Origin: Lepisosteus oculatus
Lineage: Eukaryota; Chordata; Actinopteri; Semionotiformes; Lepisosteidae
Direction of reading: 5' to 3'
Assembly (NCBI RefSeq): GCF_040954835.1
Contig: NC_090714.1
Span: 1,662,501-1,726,500, forward strand
DNA: 64,000 nucleotides
Shown: positions 11,225-21,124 of the stretch, piece after piece
Layout: each line of letters opens with the position of its first letter
Numbering within the stretch: position 1 is the first letter of the stretch
The notes under the pieces: model-generated
What the model was told of the DNA's origin: nothing
The model's input: only the letters and a program-made list of their open reading frames with translations
The model's database searches: none
Program-made: the position numbers and the translations under genes

Positions 11225-12625
11225 TCAAGGTCCAATCAACAATTTATTGAGCGAAAATGGCATACAAAACAAAGCATTACAATACGTCGGATGCACAGGC
11301 TTCAAAGTGGAAATAAACATGCATTTCAATTACAAAGTGTCAAAGCACGGCAACATTAACGCTAAATAGTGTTACAAGTCAACAGAGTAAGAAAACATTT
11401 GCAAGCAACTACATGTCAAAACAGAAACACACAGCACGTTACTGTTTCTCCGAGGCAGCGACCGGAATGAAGACTGGAACTTTGTTGCAATTCCTGTAAA
11501 ACAACAGAAATCAGTATTAACTTTCGGTTACAAACAGGATCTCGAAATGATCCCAGTTAGATCGAGCTTCTGTATCGACTGATACAGTTGAAAAAGATTT
11601 CCAGTTGGAACAAAGCGCTCAGCCTGGTGTAACGGAAAACGTTCCTGCTTAACAGGGTATTGAAGCGGTTACAAGTGTGAATACCGAAGACACAATACAT
11701 CTAGTGTATCGATTAGAGACCAGCACAAACTTATTTAACACACAAATAATCAATCCATAGTTTTATAGGTTCCGTTGTCTTAATTGTTGTGATGCAATTT
11801 GGAAGCTAAAACGGCTTCTAATGAATCCGTATTATGCGCATTAAAAAAGCGACATTGGATCGCAGTTTTAGTAGAAAATGATTGCTATACATAACAGCGT
11901 TGTCGGGTCAAAACCATTTGTGCCCTGGAGAAATCTAGTATCGCCTAGTTTGAGTCTTCTTCCAAAAACTGTAGTGTACTTCAATACGATACGTGTCAAC
12001 GAACAAAAAGGTTTATACTTACATAGATAATTTCAGCAGCTGTGCCAAGCCCGTCCTGCCCGAAGACACCAAACTGGAAACACAAGAACACAAGTTTTTA
12101 GACGAGTATTTAAAGATAATTGAAACCAAGGTTTCTTAGTAGCAAACGGCGTTTTCACCAGGGCAGGTGGCGCAAAATATCTCTTAATGAGATACTTGCA
12201 AAGACATGAATAAAATGTTTGTACTTACGTTTAAACTCCCATTATTTAGTGCGAATCTTGTCCTTTGAAAGCCCATTAAAATGTATTAGTGGCAAGCGAA
12301 TAGAAGAGCATTATCACACAACAAACTCTGGAAAATAACGAAAAACTTGACAAAGTACTTTCCAAACGTAGGTTTGGATGAATGCACACGCTTAGTTTTG
12401 TGAACAAAGACGCATTAAAAGTGCTACTTAGCTCCCAACAAAATTACGTGTTTAACCCTTTTGTCATATAAAGTTCAGACTACATAATTACTTGAGTTAA
12501 ATTTTATCTATATTCAAATAAAGGAAAAATAGAAAAGAATCGGAAAAGACGCGGAACAAACGCACTCAGCTCCGCTCTCTCCAGCAGAACCTGGCGCACA
12601 GGTGCGCGGGGCGTGGCCTGCGAGA
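11225..12625 (-). ncRNA. Short spliced transcription unit B, inverted paralogue of A
   Basis: On the minus strand, exon 1 ends at donor GTGCGTTTG (GT at 12565-12564). Exon 2 is 12327-12229 (acceptor TTATTTTCCAG, donor GTAAGTA). Exon 3 is 12073-12023 (TTGTGTTTCCAG, GTAAGTA). Exon 4 runs from 11493 (TGTTTTACAG) to about 11,225, with AATAAA at 11248-11243. Exon sizes (99, 51, about 270) parallel unit A (85, 55, about 250), and the promoter and first donor share ordered blocks with A. Joining exons 2-4 from ATG 12276 leaves an uninterrupted frame of 58 codons ending at 11416. It starts Met-Gly-Phe-Gln-Arg and ends in a Cys-Cys-Val-Phe-Leu-Phe tail. A second phase through exons 3 and 4 is also open, so coding status is undecided. 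Confidence 0.6.
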
Positions 12626-12700
12626 GATGTCATTCGAGTGGGCGTGGCCACAGACTGACGGTGCAGGCAGCTTTTTTTCTTGGCTCCACGTGAAAACGTG
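12585..12700 (-). promoter_or_regulatory. GC-box/E-box promoter of unit B
   Basis: Two GC/KLF boxes, GGGGCGTGGC at 12608-12617 and GGGCGTGGC at 12640-12648, lie upstream of exon 1 of unit B, and an E-box CACGTG sits at 12687-12692. On the minus strand, CACGCCCCG, CACCTGT, GCGCC and GAGAG come in the same order as at 9300-9360 in unit A. Confidence 0.55.
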
Positions 12701-13400
12701 TTAAAGATATCGAGCATGTTTACAGAAGCCCCCATGAGTTACAAGTTTCAAAATCCCCTTTCCCATGGCCATCTGAGTAATCTCAGTTAGTGCATTTAAT
12801 CCTTATGAGTGTTTGAGAGCCACAGGAATGTGAATGAAAGGATTTAGAAACATGCAGGCGAGCTGTGGGCACTAAAGTTCTCTGCAGGACACTTACTGTT
12901 CTATAACCTGATCCATCTTAACTCTGCACCAAGAAGTCAGATTTTTCATGTGTGAACGTTTATCATGCACTCAATTTACCACCTTTCTACTTCTAATTAG
13001 TCATGCAGCTGATGTGTTCATGTAATAAGTTACAAGAACATGAGAAAGGTCAAAAGAGAGGACAGTATTTGATCCATGTAGCCCTTTCAGTTACTGATAT
13101 CAGTTTGATTGGATAGTCTCATGGAGCCGTTGCTCGAAAGAAAACAGGCTGTTGATTTAGAAAAATGGTTGGATCGCCTGTGCCATTCTCCCACAACTCT
13201 TTGTGTAAAGTTCTTTCACATTTCCCTTGGGTCATGTCAAAGTTATAAATACTGCTTTACTTGCACTTTTTTTAACTGGTTAACTGCAGCAACTATTTAA
13301 CTCATTAGCATATCACTAGTACACTGTACCAAGGTACATGTTATATTCCAATAAACTCAAAATTCTCAGCCTCAGAGTAACCCCACCAGTGCTTTTGAAG
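12700..13400. other. No gene seen
   Basis: This is ordinary AT-rich sequence with ATTA motifs around 12,990-13,000. The frame at 13,109-13,300 (+) has no splice or promoter context and is not called. Confidence 0.35.
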
Positions 13401-13413
13401 AGTCAGAACCTAC

Positions 13414-13530
13414 CTGGCGGGAGATGAACCATTTCTTAAGGAGGTCTAGAGCAGGATCAGCACCAGAGCCAAATGGTGTCCAGTAGAAGACTCCCAAGTA
13501 CTGGGAGAGCTCAGGTGCAGACTCTGGGAG
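13414..13530 (-). CDS. Internal coding exon, 39 codons, unknown gene
   Basis: On the minus strand, a strong pyrimidine-rich acceptor (CTGCTGCTTTCACCAG) precedes 117 open bases, followed by a good donor (CGCCAG then GTAGGT, GT at 13413-13412). The exon is phase 0 at both ends. Its translation reads like real protein: a Leu-Pro-Glu-Ser start, then YLGVFYWTPFGSG, then DPALDLLKKW and a SRQ end. I do not recognise the family. No partner exon was found with confidence on either side, although the sequence to the right (13,540-14,350) is unusually GC-rich. It cannot belong downstream of the 31.3 kb exon in the same transcript, because that exon ends in a stop. It could be a surviving piece of a broken gene. 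Confidence 0.5.
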
Positions 13531-13539
13531 CTGGTGAAA

Positions 13540-14350
13540 GCAGCAGGGAGGAAGAACTCAGTCAAGGAAAGCTGGCTGATTGCAAAAAGGTGTATGAGGC
13601 CATGGGGGTAGTGGCTGCCACTATGGACACCAACAGGCAGAACTGACTCTCCAGACACCCCTCACAGCCTGCTGGGGAACTTTTCTTCCTCTTTTTCATT
13701 CTTTCCACGCACTCTCCTCTGATCCCCCGATCACCAGGACACGGGGAGCACACATGGCTGTGCCAGGCTGTCTGGACCCCCAGCTCCTGGGCTCTCTGAT
13801 CTCCTCTGAGATCATGCCTTCAGTTCCTCGTGTCGCCAAGCCCTTCACTTGTGGTTTTACTCTCACTCTTACTCACCATGGACTTACTGCACAGCCCTGT
13901 TCTCACACTCAACAGGCTGCTCTGTCTTTAAATAATCTCATCTTTCACACCAGACAATTCCCTCCAGGATAGCTGCTCTCACTCCATCCCTTCGATGTTC
14001 TTCTCCACAGTCTCCTCTGACACTCTCCCCTGATCAGGGTTTCTTCAACTGCAGCCACTACTCTGTTCTCACATCCGGCAGACCTGTTCTTTCCAGCTCT
14101 TATTATTAGACACAGCTCCGACCTGGTGACTCTCACTGCTGTGCCTCAGCCTGCATGTTAACAGGAGACCTGTTCTCCTCTGGACTGCCACTAACTCAGG
14201 ACTGACATCCTGCTTCAACTCTCCCAGGGACGTTTTCAGCCTGATCTTATAATCACGCCTCCAGCTGAATCTCCTGAGCTTCCAAATGCTCTTCAGCTGT
14301 GGTCAGCTCTGCAGTTCTCTGTTGAGAGCTCCGCCTCCCTGGCAAACACA
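13540..14350. other. GC-rich block of unknown origin
   Basis: On the minus strand, GGAGAGTG and AGAGGAGA motifs recur (for example near 13,715, 13,795, 14,010 and 14,165). Several overlapping short frames are open on both strands. It resembles decayed repeat or decayed tandem coding sequence. Nothing specific could be recognised. Confidence 0.3.
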
Positions 14351-14679
14351 CCCCATATGACAACACATGTGCTTCATACCAAAAGAGCAGAACTCAACAA
14401 ACCACAAGCACTTCAAAAACATTTCACCTCTTCATACAGAAGGTAAAATTTGATTCACTAGGTTAGTTGAACAACAATTCTATTGATAGATCTGTTCAAA
14501 TGGGTGACGTTTCAGGAGTGTCTGACAGCCTGGAACATGCTAGCATCGTTTATAAAAGCAAGGAAGTGCAAAGCCAAGTCATGGAGACCTTGCATTCCTA
14601 TGGTTAGATCTGGTCAGTAGTAGAAGAGTTCAAACTATCAACTAGTGATCAGAACTGGTTTCAAGAGTACAGCCAGTGT

Positions 14680-15860
14680 GTTACTGAAGGAGTTGGAGTA
14701 TAGGCTGCACCACAGTGATATAGTGGGGTCAGTGGGCCAGGGTAGGCTGGGCCAGCGTGTATAACCCCTGACCCAAAAAATGACAGGTCAGTTAGAGCAG
14801 TGAAAATGAAGAAGCAGGGCAACTGGATATGCAGGTAAGATATAAGGAAGCTATCACTGACCAGGCTCGACATCGGGAACATGGAAAAACAATGTTTTTT
14901 CTTCAAAGAAGAAATTTGATCAATTAATGAAGTTCTGCCCACAGTAACCAGCCTCCATACATAGGGGCTGGTAGAAAGCCCTAATTTCACACAGTGTGTA
15001 GGGCCAGCAAGTCTAGAGAATGAGCTCTCCTTCTGTCAAGCAGGTCTGTCAGATGGGAGATTTAGGTGGCAACATGAACAGATACTGACACAGCCGGGAG
15101 CCGAACTAGAGATGGCAAAGAGGAGATCAGATCAGCTTACCCAGGACCCTTATTGTACCCACTGTCAGGTCAGGAGAGGGTGTGGTAAAGGCGGCAAAAG
15201 ACAAAGGGATTCTCGCAACAACAAGCGACTGGGAAAAGCAAGCAGATCTAAAGAGGCAGCTCAAGTTTCCAGAAGAAATAATCAGCATGCGTCTTAGGCC
15301 AGACAACATTTTTTGGGAGCTCTCATTGAATAGACAGTGCCCTGGGGAAGAGGACAGTGGCACATGAGCGAAAGGAAATAACAGTCCCTCATCCTAGAGT
15401 GTCATCAAAATGGATGGAGAATAGGGAGCCTCCCAGTTGAAGCTGGCTGTAGGGGTTTTGTGAGACAGTCACTTTGGAAAGGCCTGGGGCTGCGTGGTGT
15501 CAAACGAACAGTAAAGAGAAAGTTAGTGGGCAAGGAAAGGCAGTATCTAGATGGACCTGGATCACAAGGAATGAGCTTTGGCAAACTAAAGCAAGCTGTA
15601 GGGACATGGAACTGAGCTGATGTGAGCAGATCTGAGTAACAACATGTGTGCCAGAAACAATGAGTCTCAGAGAAAAATAGGGCTATACAGTATGTTTTCA
15701 CACCCCTGTGCTGTTTAGTGTAAATGCTCCTCTGGCAGGGATTGCAGTAAGATCACGTCTCCTTTTGAAAGGGGATACGCAAACATGGGTTCATTTCCCA
15801 TCCCTGGATTTTTCAAAGTGGTAGAAGCAGCAAGAGCAGTTCATGCTCTAAGGCTCCAAG
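14680..15860 (+). mobile_element. R2-like non-LTR retroelement, decayed 3' part
   Basis: In shifting plus frames this follows the C-terminal part of the fish proteins usually labelled type-1 retrotransposable element R2. Near the start is an SDIVGSVGQGRLG-like stretch. Then come a HTWGLVESP-like stretch at about 14,950, a CRAS...GRFRW-like region, a KGILATTSDWE motif, LKRQLKFPEEI and LRPDN. The last corresponds to the LRPDIVL part of the C-terminal endonuclease-like domain. VPWEE- and GCRGF-like remnants follow near 15,350-15,450, and a short end is seen near 15,860. Many frameshifts and stops make it inactive. The reverse transcriptase core is absent. The minus frame at 15,127-15,363 is a shadow of this element. 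Confidence 0.6.
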
Positions 15861-15869
15861 GCTGGTTAA

Positions 15870-16550
15870 ACACATGACTTGTGTTTAAGAAGAGAGGGCC
15901 AGGAGGAAACAGTGATGACACCGCATTTTAGGAGAAATGATTTACAGAAATCAAGGGATGAAAATGAAAACTCATAGCTGAAGTGTTTGGTTAAGTATTT
16001 GAAAAAAACCAAAACCATAAGCAAAAACAAATAAAATGTTATTTTGGACTGTAATGATGATAAACTGTCACCCTGCTAGTTTATTTACATGTCAGTTTAC
16101 TAAACCACCAGACCAATTATTGGTGAAAACAGTTCAACAGGAAAAATCATCAGCCAATACAGGGCATCAAAATGTTGGAAAGCAAATTCTGTGTCTCAAT
16201 CTCCTTAGTTAACTAAAATGACAACACTTTTAATCACTATTATTTTTTAAATACAGAGGACTCTATTAGCAAAAAAAAAAAAATTTAATTGGTCTGCAGC
16301 ACTGACTTTCTCCTTTGAAAAAGTCAACATCATTCCAATCATAGCAGGCATTGACAAATGTACTGGAAGAGAAATAATATCAGGTGCTGAAGCGATTTAT
16401 GAGTCACAATTACAAATCTGTATTTGTATGATGGAGTATATACTGTATAAAACATAATCAAATCATTATCTTTCTCTCTTAATCTATTTCTGGAATAGAT
16501 CGCAGTATGCTGAAAAGTTTAGAAAGAACACATGGTAAAAAAACCTCACA
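15870..16550. other. No gene seen
   Basis: AT-rich sequence with an A13 run near 16,270. No features were recognised. Confidence 0.35.
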
Positions 16551-16732
16551 TTTTGGCTCAAGCCCAGGCTGTGGTGTTTCTCTGAGCCAAGATGGCTTCT
16601 GAGCAGGCAGGGATCTGGAAGCAGGTGTGTGTTATTGAGCTGGACACACCTGGGCATTCCACATGAGGATTTTAGAGCTTTGGGATAGGTTCCCATGGAA
16701 TTAGCCCAGCCCCTGTAATTAATGAAGAGGCT

Positions 16733-17875
16733 TATAAAAACTTGGGAGGAGAGCAGTTCCATTTCGCTTTGAGTTGGAGAAGAACATGGAACTTTTTCCA
16801 TTGTGAGCTGTATTTTTTTTTGATGTTCCTGCAGTTCTAGAATAGTGGGATCTGTTTGGAGAGAAGAGCACAATGTTAATGGGTTGTAAAATTCTACTGG
16901 AACACTGTTCCTGAAGCCAGTTGATCCTCTGTGGGATTTGACTAGCTGTTCTGTGGCCTGAAAATGCAGTAGGTGATCCTGTCCATGTGCTGAGATGTGT
17001 ACACCAGCTCATGGGTAAGCCATGATGGTGAGGTGAGTAAATTGCCATTCCAAAGTTCCCAGTCAGTGATGCTGAATGTAGATGTTCAGGGAGCTGCATG
17101 CACATTACTAAGTGTCAGTATTTCAAAGAGCCCCTTTAGATGAGGGCTAGTTCTTCTGTATGGCCTCTGGAGGCAGTATGTCCTTAAGCACAGGTCTATG
17201 GAACCGTCTGCTAAATAGAGGCTTCATGTGGCTCCACAATACTTTGCATTAAGCCCTCCAGTATGTCTTGGCAGCAATCCATTCAAAGGAACTAGGTTTG
17301 TAGGTGTGTGAGGAAAGCCGTTTACTATGAAAAGCCTAGTTTGTCCATGGGATACAGAAACCCAGCTTGACCCTGCTGCACAGCCAGTGAGGAGACATCC
17401 CTACACCAAGATCCCAGGTGGGGCACTGCTGTGCTTAGCTGTTGAAATGGGTGGGAATTGAAGATACTATGGATAAAAACATTGGTGTAATACCCCAGTT
17501 TTTAAGTGTGCTTCCTTACAGCGGTACTTCCACTGGATAAGTCGGTGGCAAGGTGTGGAAGTCTTTCCAATACGGCTCATGATCTGGGTAAGGTTGAGCA
17601 GGTTGTGGTCTCCAAGCTTGGTGAATGTGTGACTGGTCTGGGTAGAGATGTTGAGACATGCTACAATGCTCAGTGTCAAGACTTGTAACCTCTTCTTCCC
17701 CTCCTTCGCAGGAAAAAATCCCTATTGATTATTGGGGATGGATGGAGATGGGCAGAAAGCTCTCCAACAGGAATGGGACATCCTCAACATCTGTAATAAG
17801 GAACCAAGATGGGGCTTGCATGGTGATCCTCTGACCTGCCATGATCTTGTAACTGTTGTCAATGCAATAAAATGA
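16733..17875 (+). pseudogene. Broken gene body at the edge of duplicated copy 2
   Basis: A TATA box (CTTATAAAAAC, about 16,731-16,741) precedes an ATG about 55 bases downstream, and AATAAA at 17,866-17,871 would end the unit. Between them are several good splice-like sites: acceptor GCTTCCTTACAG at about 17,521, donor TGG then GTAAGG at about 17,586 and acceptor CCCCTCCTTCGCAG at about 17,711. The stretch 17,157-17,455 is nearly open in one frame (two stops). The ATG frame stops after six codons and no single frame spans the unit, so it is read as a decayed gene. A TATA start, compact size, very short 3' UTR and tandem copies would fit a multigene family such as egg-coat (ZP) genes. No diagnostic ZP motif was seen, so the family is left open. 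Confidence 0.3.
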
Positions 17876-19110
17876 AAGTGGTGTTGGATGTTTCTGTACA
17901 GCCAGTGACTTCTATGAACTTGCTCCAGATGCTGTGGTACCCCTAGATAATCCCTGATGCTGTATTGATCTGAAGATCAGTGGGAGGACGGTAATGATTA
18001 CATTAGTCCCATCAGGGGTAGGTTTTCTTAAGCAACTTATCTGGAGGAAGAGCACTGTATTATAACATGGATTATGAGCCAAAGGTAGGAATGTGTACTA
18101 GTTCAGTCTTTAATGAGACTGAATTAAGAAGTACCTAAGTATTGAGAGGACCAAGGCTTGTTAGAGCTGCACAGCAACCAAGCTGGAAATTAACTGGGTT
18201 TCCTGGGTAGAACTGGCCTGTTCCACCTCAGCTGGGGCAGTTTGCTGCAGCTGCTGCAAGCCAGTTTTCTTCAGAGGTGCAGCGTGGCTTAACTGGCACT
18301 CTAAACTGGCCCCTTCAATCCTTAGAAGGTGCCCTTTCTCCAAAAGGTCCCACTTGAGTGGGGAATTTCTTCCTCTCATTCTGGAAACTGCCAGTTGAGT
18401 TCAGTTATCAGTTTTAAGGGAACTGGTGAATGGTTTTCTGTTACCTAATTTGGTCACTCACTGGTAGGAGCTCCTTACGTTAAGTATCTTCTGAGTTCTG
18501 TTACAAATCCTTAGAATTATACATCACCTGGATGGTTAGTCCAGGTCCTTAATGATCATTCGATAGTTTAGTATAGAACCTGCTGCGCTCAGGCTCCACA
18601 AAGGCAGGGGGTGAGAGTCTTGGCTTAATCTAGAGTATGCACCTTTTACTACTAAGGTGCAGTAGTAGAGTGCATTTATTTGAGCTATTTAGATTTTTTT
18701 AATTGCTGTCTGGGACATGGCAGTTACCATTCTTGTAAATGGTAGGGGCAGGCATGTTACCATATACAGAGTTCTCCAGGAAATGGGCTGTGCGATCCAA
18801 GCTGTACCTTAACATTTCAGGACCGAATGGTTTCATCTTCATGGTTGGAGTGGTTTAATGTCCCCTATAATCATCTTCCTACTGCACAAAACTGAGGAAC
18901 AAGGCTAAGTCCTATTTCTATAGCTGGTGCTCGACATTAGCAGGGTTACACTTTTGAATGGAAATGCACAGGGAAATGGTAAGGATCCCAGGTGTTAGTC
19001 TAGATGGAAATTTAGTAAGGACTGTATGGTCAACACTCCTACACTTTTAATCGGTATGGACCATCCATACACTAAATGCAGTCAATCATATGAATGATTG
19101 AACACCTTAC
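17829..19110 (+). repeat. Segmental duplication, copy 2 (partner at 1-1380)
   Basis: This is collinear with 1-1380 in the same orientation and begins with the polyadenylation region of the broken gene at 16.7-17.9 kb. The alignment can be followed through GGACCAAGG/GGCTTGT, GGCCTGTTCCACCTCAGC, GGTTAGTCCAGGTCCTTAAT, GCATTTATTT, CTAACATTTCAGGA-like and CTCCTACACTTTTAA. It fades after about 19,110. A small expansion near 18,700-18,800 is not matched in copy 1. Confidence 0.85.
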
Positions 19111-20500
19111 AGCACTGGTCTATGAAGTAAAATTTATTTGTAGCTCCAGAAACAGAAGAACTGGTAGGATTATAGAGAAATCGTTTAATTTACATAGAAT
19201 CTAATCTTTTAACAGCTGAATATTTGTTTTTGACAGTCTTGGCATTATGACCCCAAATGACTTTGTGCACTATTTGTAGACACAGTTCCAGTTCTGACCA
19301 CTAATTTTTCACATGTTTGCGGTGCCACTAAATGCTTTGAAATTCTTTTTTTCAGATCCATATAGGCCAGCTTTGAGTGACTGGGATATAGCTGACTCAT
19401 GGACTTTCTTTCCCATCTTGGTTATTAAACTCTGTAACCAGTTTCTTCATTTTCGGTTTGGAGGGATAGACAGATCTAGGCAGTGTCTGGATAGATTAAT
19501 AATTTCTGTCTTTGAATTGAATAACCTTCTTGTGATCTATGCCTTCCTATACCTTCTTACCCGTGAGATTTTCAGAAAGCTGCTTGTAATTGTTTTAAAA
19601 TCCAAGATTACTGTGCAAACCCATGACATTCAAATATGTACAACTTGGCAAAGTAATTTTGTACACTTAAACAACTTGAGGTTTAATTTGTGCTGATAGC
19701 TTATTTCACCCACTAAGGTGTTCAGTTCAAGCATTCAAACATTTTCAATAAAAATACTCGTAATGAACATGAACACTTGTGACATCACTAGAATGGGCAA
19801 ATATTTTTGAAAGGCACTCAATCTGAAGGACAAAAACATTTGCTTCTATACTTGGGGGGGAACAACCGCTACATCTATTTCCTTTTAAGAAAAGTTGTGA
19901 GGTGTATATATATTTTTTTATTTCAGATACCTTTGTTTAGAAAACATTTCTTTCGCCATGTAACTGGGCTTCATGGAGCACTGTCAAAACAAATGAGTCA
20001 GAGAATTCCCTCATGAGGTTCTTATTGCTTTGGTTAAACGTTTTGCTTTCTAATTTTTTAATGCATTTTCATGAGCCTTTCCCCAAAAAAATGAAAGCAA
20101 AGGAAATGTAAATTCCATCTCTCAGGCTGATAGTTCATAGGAATGATGCATAGTCACTTAGAATAAGAGGTACATATAACTGCACTATAGATCATACATC
20201 CTGATTTTCATTATATTCAAGGATCTATTAAGACTTTATTGATATAAAGAAGTACATCAACTATTTTACTTAAGGTTAAATAGGTCAAAAAAAGCTCAGC
20301 AAGGAAGATGCAAGCACAGGGAAAAAATGAAACTAGTCAGAGATAAATAAAAATAAGGATGAATAGCAAAAAGTAACTTACTTGAAAACTTATAGATAAA
20401 AAGCCTGTATCCTTTGAAAATACAGGTCCCAGAGTGGGTTAAAATTTAAGTATGTATAAAATAGAAATACATCTGTCTGCCCATGTTCAAACCACTTCAT
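19110..20500. other. No gene called; one 127-codon open frame
   Basis: A plus frame at 19,313-19,696 follows a pyrimidine-rich stretch ending in CAG, but its Leu/Ile/Phe-rich translation is not recognisable and it has no donor. AATAAA motifs nearby (for example about 19,748) are common in such AT-rich DNA. The rest is AT-rich with no features. Confidence 0.3.
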
Positions 20501-20580
20501 ACAATCAAGCAATGGGCGCAAGGCAGGGTCGACCCCGGACGGCGCACACAGAAACACACTTACGCACACACATCAGCAAT
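20500..20580 (+). repeat. Fragment of the GCAATGGGCGCAAGGCAGG repeat family
   Basis: AAGCAATGGGCGCAAGGCAG followed by ACCCCGGACGG and an ACACA-rich stretch matches the fish repeat seen more fully at 40,510-40,670. Only the central part survives. Confidence 0.5.
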
Positions 20581-20620
20581 TTTCCCTGAAACCAACAAGC
20601 TCGTCAGTATGGCTCTAGAC

Positions 20621-21120
20621 TGTAGGAGGAGGAGTGTGTGGTGGAAACAAACTCCACACAGGTAGCACAGCAGGTACACAGCCCCAGCCCTGCAAATCCT
20701 CAGTGCCACCCCATAAAAACATCTGACTACTGTCAATACACACCTAGCCCTATCAGTCAGGCACACAGTCATCTGGTGAACACCCTATTTAAACCCCAAA
20801 ACATCAAGAACCGGTGCTCTGATATTGAGCCACCAAAGGTAGTGTCGTGACCAGCCCTACTCTAAGAAAGCTGCTTCTCTGAAACACAAAGACCTTGAAT
20901 CCTGGAGCACGGAGCAAACCAGACGTCCTGGGCGTCCCTCGTTTTTGGCACCGGTCAAGAGGTGCAGTGTTCCTGTCAACCTGTTCCCGGCTGCCGTTCG
21001 CCTCCCTGCCCCCTACTTACAGATATCCCAGCCTTTCCCAGTCCACATCTCTCCCAGCAGTCTTCGGCCCTTTCTGGAACCCCACGAGTTCTGCACTCGG
21101 GTCTCAGCCCCAGTGTAACA
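20621..21120 (+). mobile_element. Gypsy-like LTR, solo or remnant
   Basis: The segment begins TGTAGGAGG and ends CAGTGTAACA, giving TGT...ACA termini. It contains a TATA-like CTATTTAAACCCC at about 20,785-20,797. The 3' part has the CTGCACTCGGGTC...CAGCCCCAGTGTAACA end that resembles R-U5 ends of fish Ty3/gypsy LTRs. No internal gag/pol sequence flanks it and no target-site duplication is obvious, so the left boundary is approximate. The 86-codon frame at 20,895-21,155 lies inside the LTR and is not a gene. Confidence 0.45.
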
Positions 21121-21124
21121 CCGG

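Noticed and set aside
13405-13450. Resemblance to the 5' end of U1 snRNA (TACCTGGCGGGAGAT...ACCAT...AAGG)
   Set aside because: The first bases match because U1 is complementary to splice donors and this is a donor on the other strand. The similarity is not kept over the rest of U1, and the minus strand has a full coding exon.
15112-15367. Lys/Arg-rich frames and the antisense 78-codon frame
   Set aside because: They are explained as pieces and shadows of the decayed R2-like retroelement.
16484-17105. Two minus-strand frames of 128-129 codons
   Set aside because: They overlap in different phases across the plus-strand broken gene and have no signals of their own.
19313-19696. 127-codon plus-strand gene
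   Set aside because: An acceptor-like CAG lies near its start, but the product is featureless and hydrophobic with no donor or family match.
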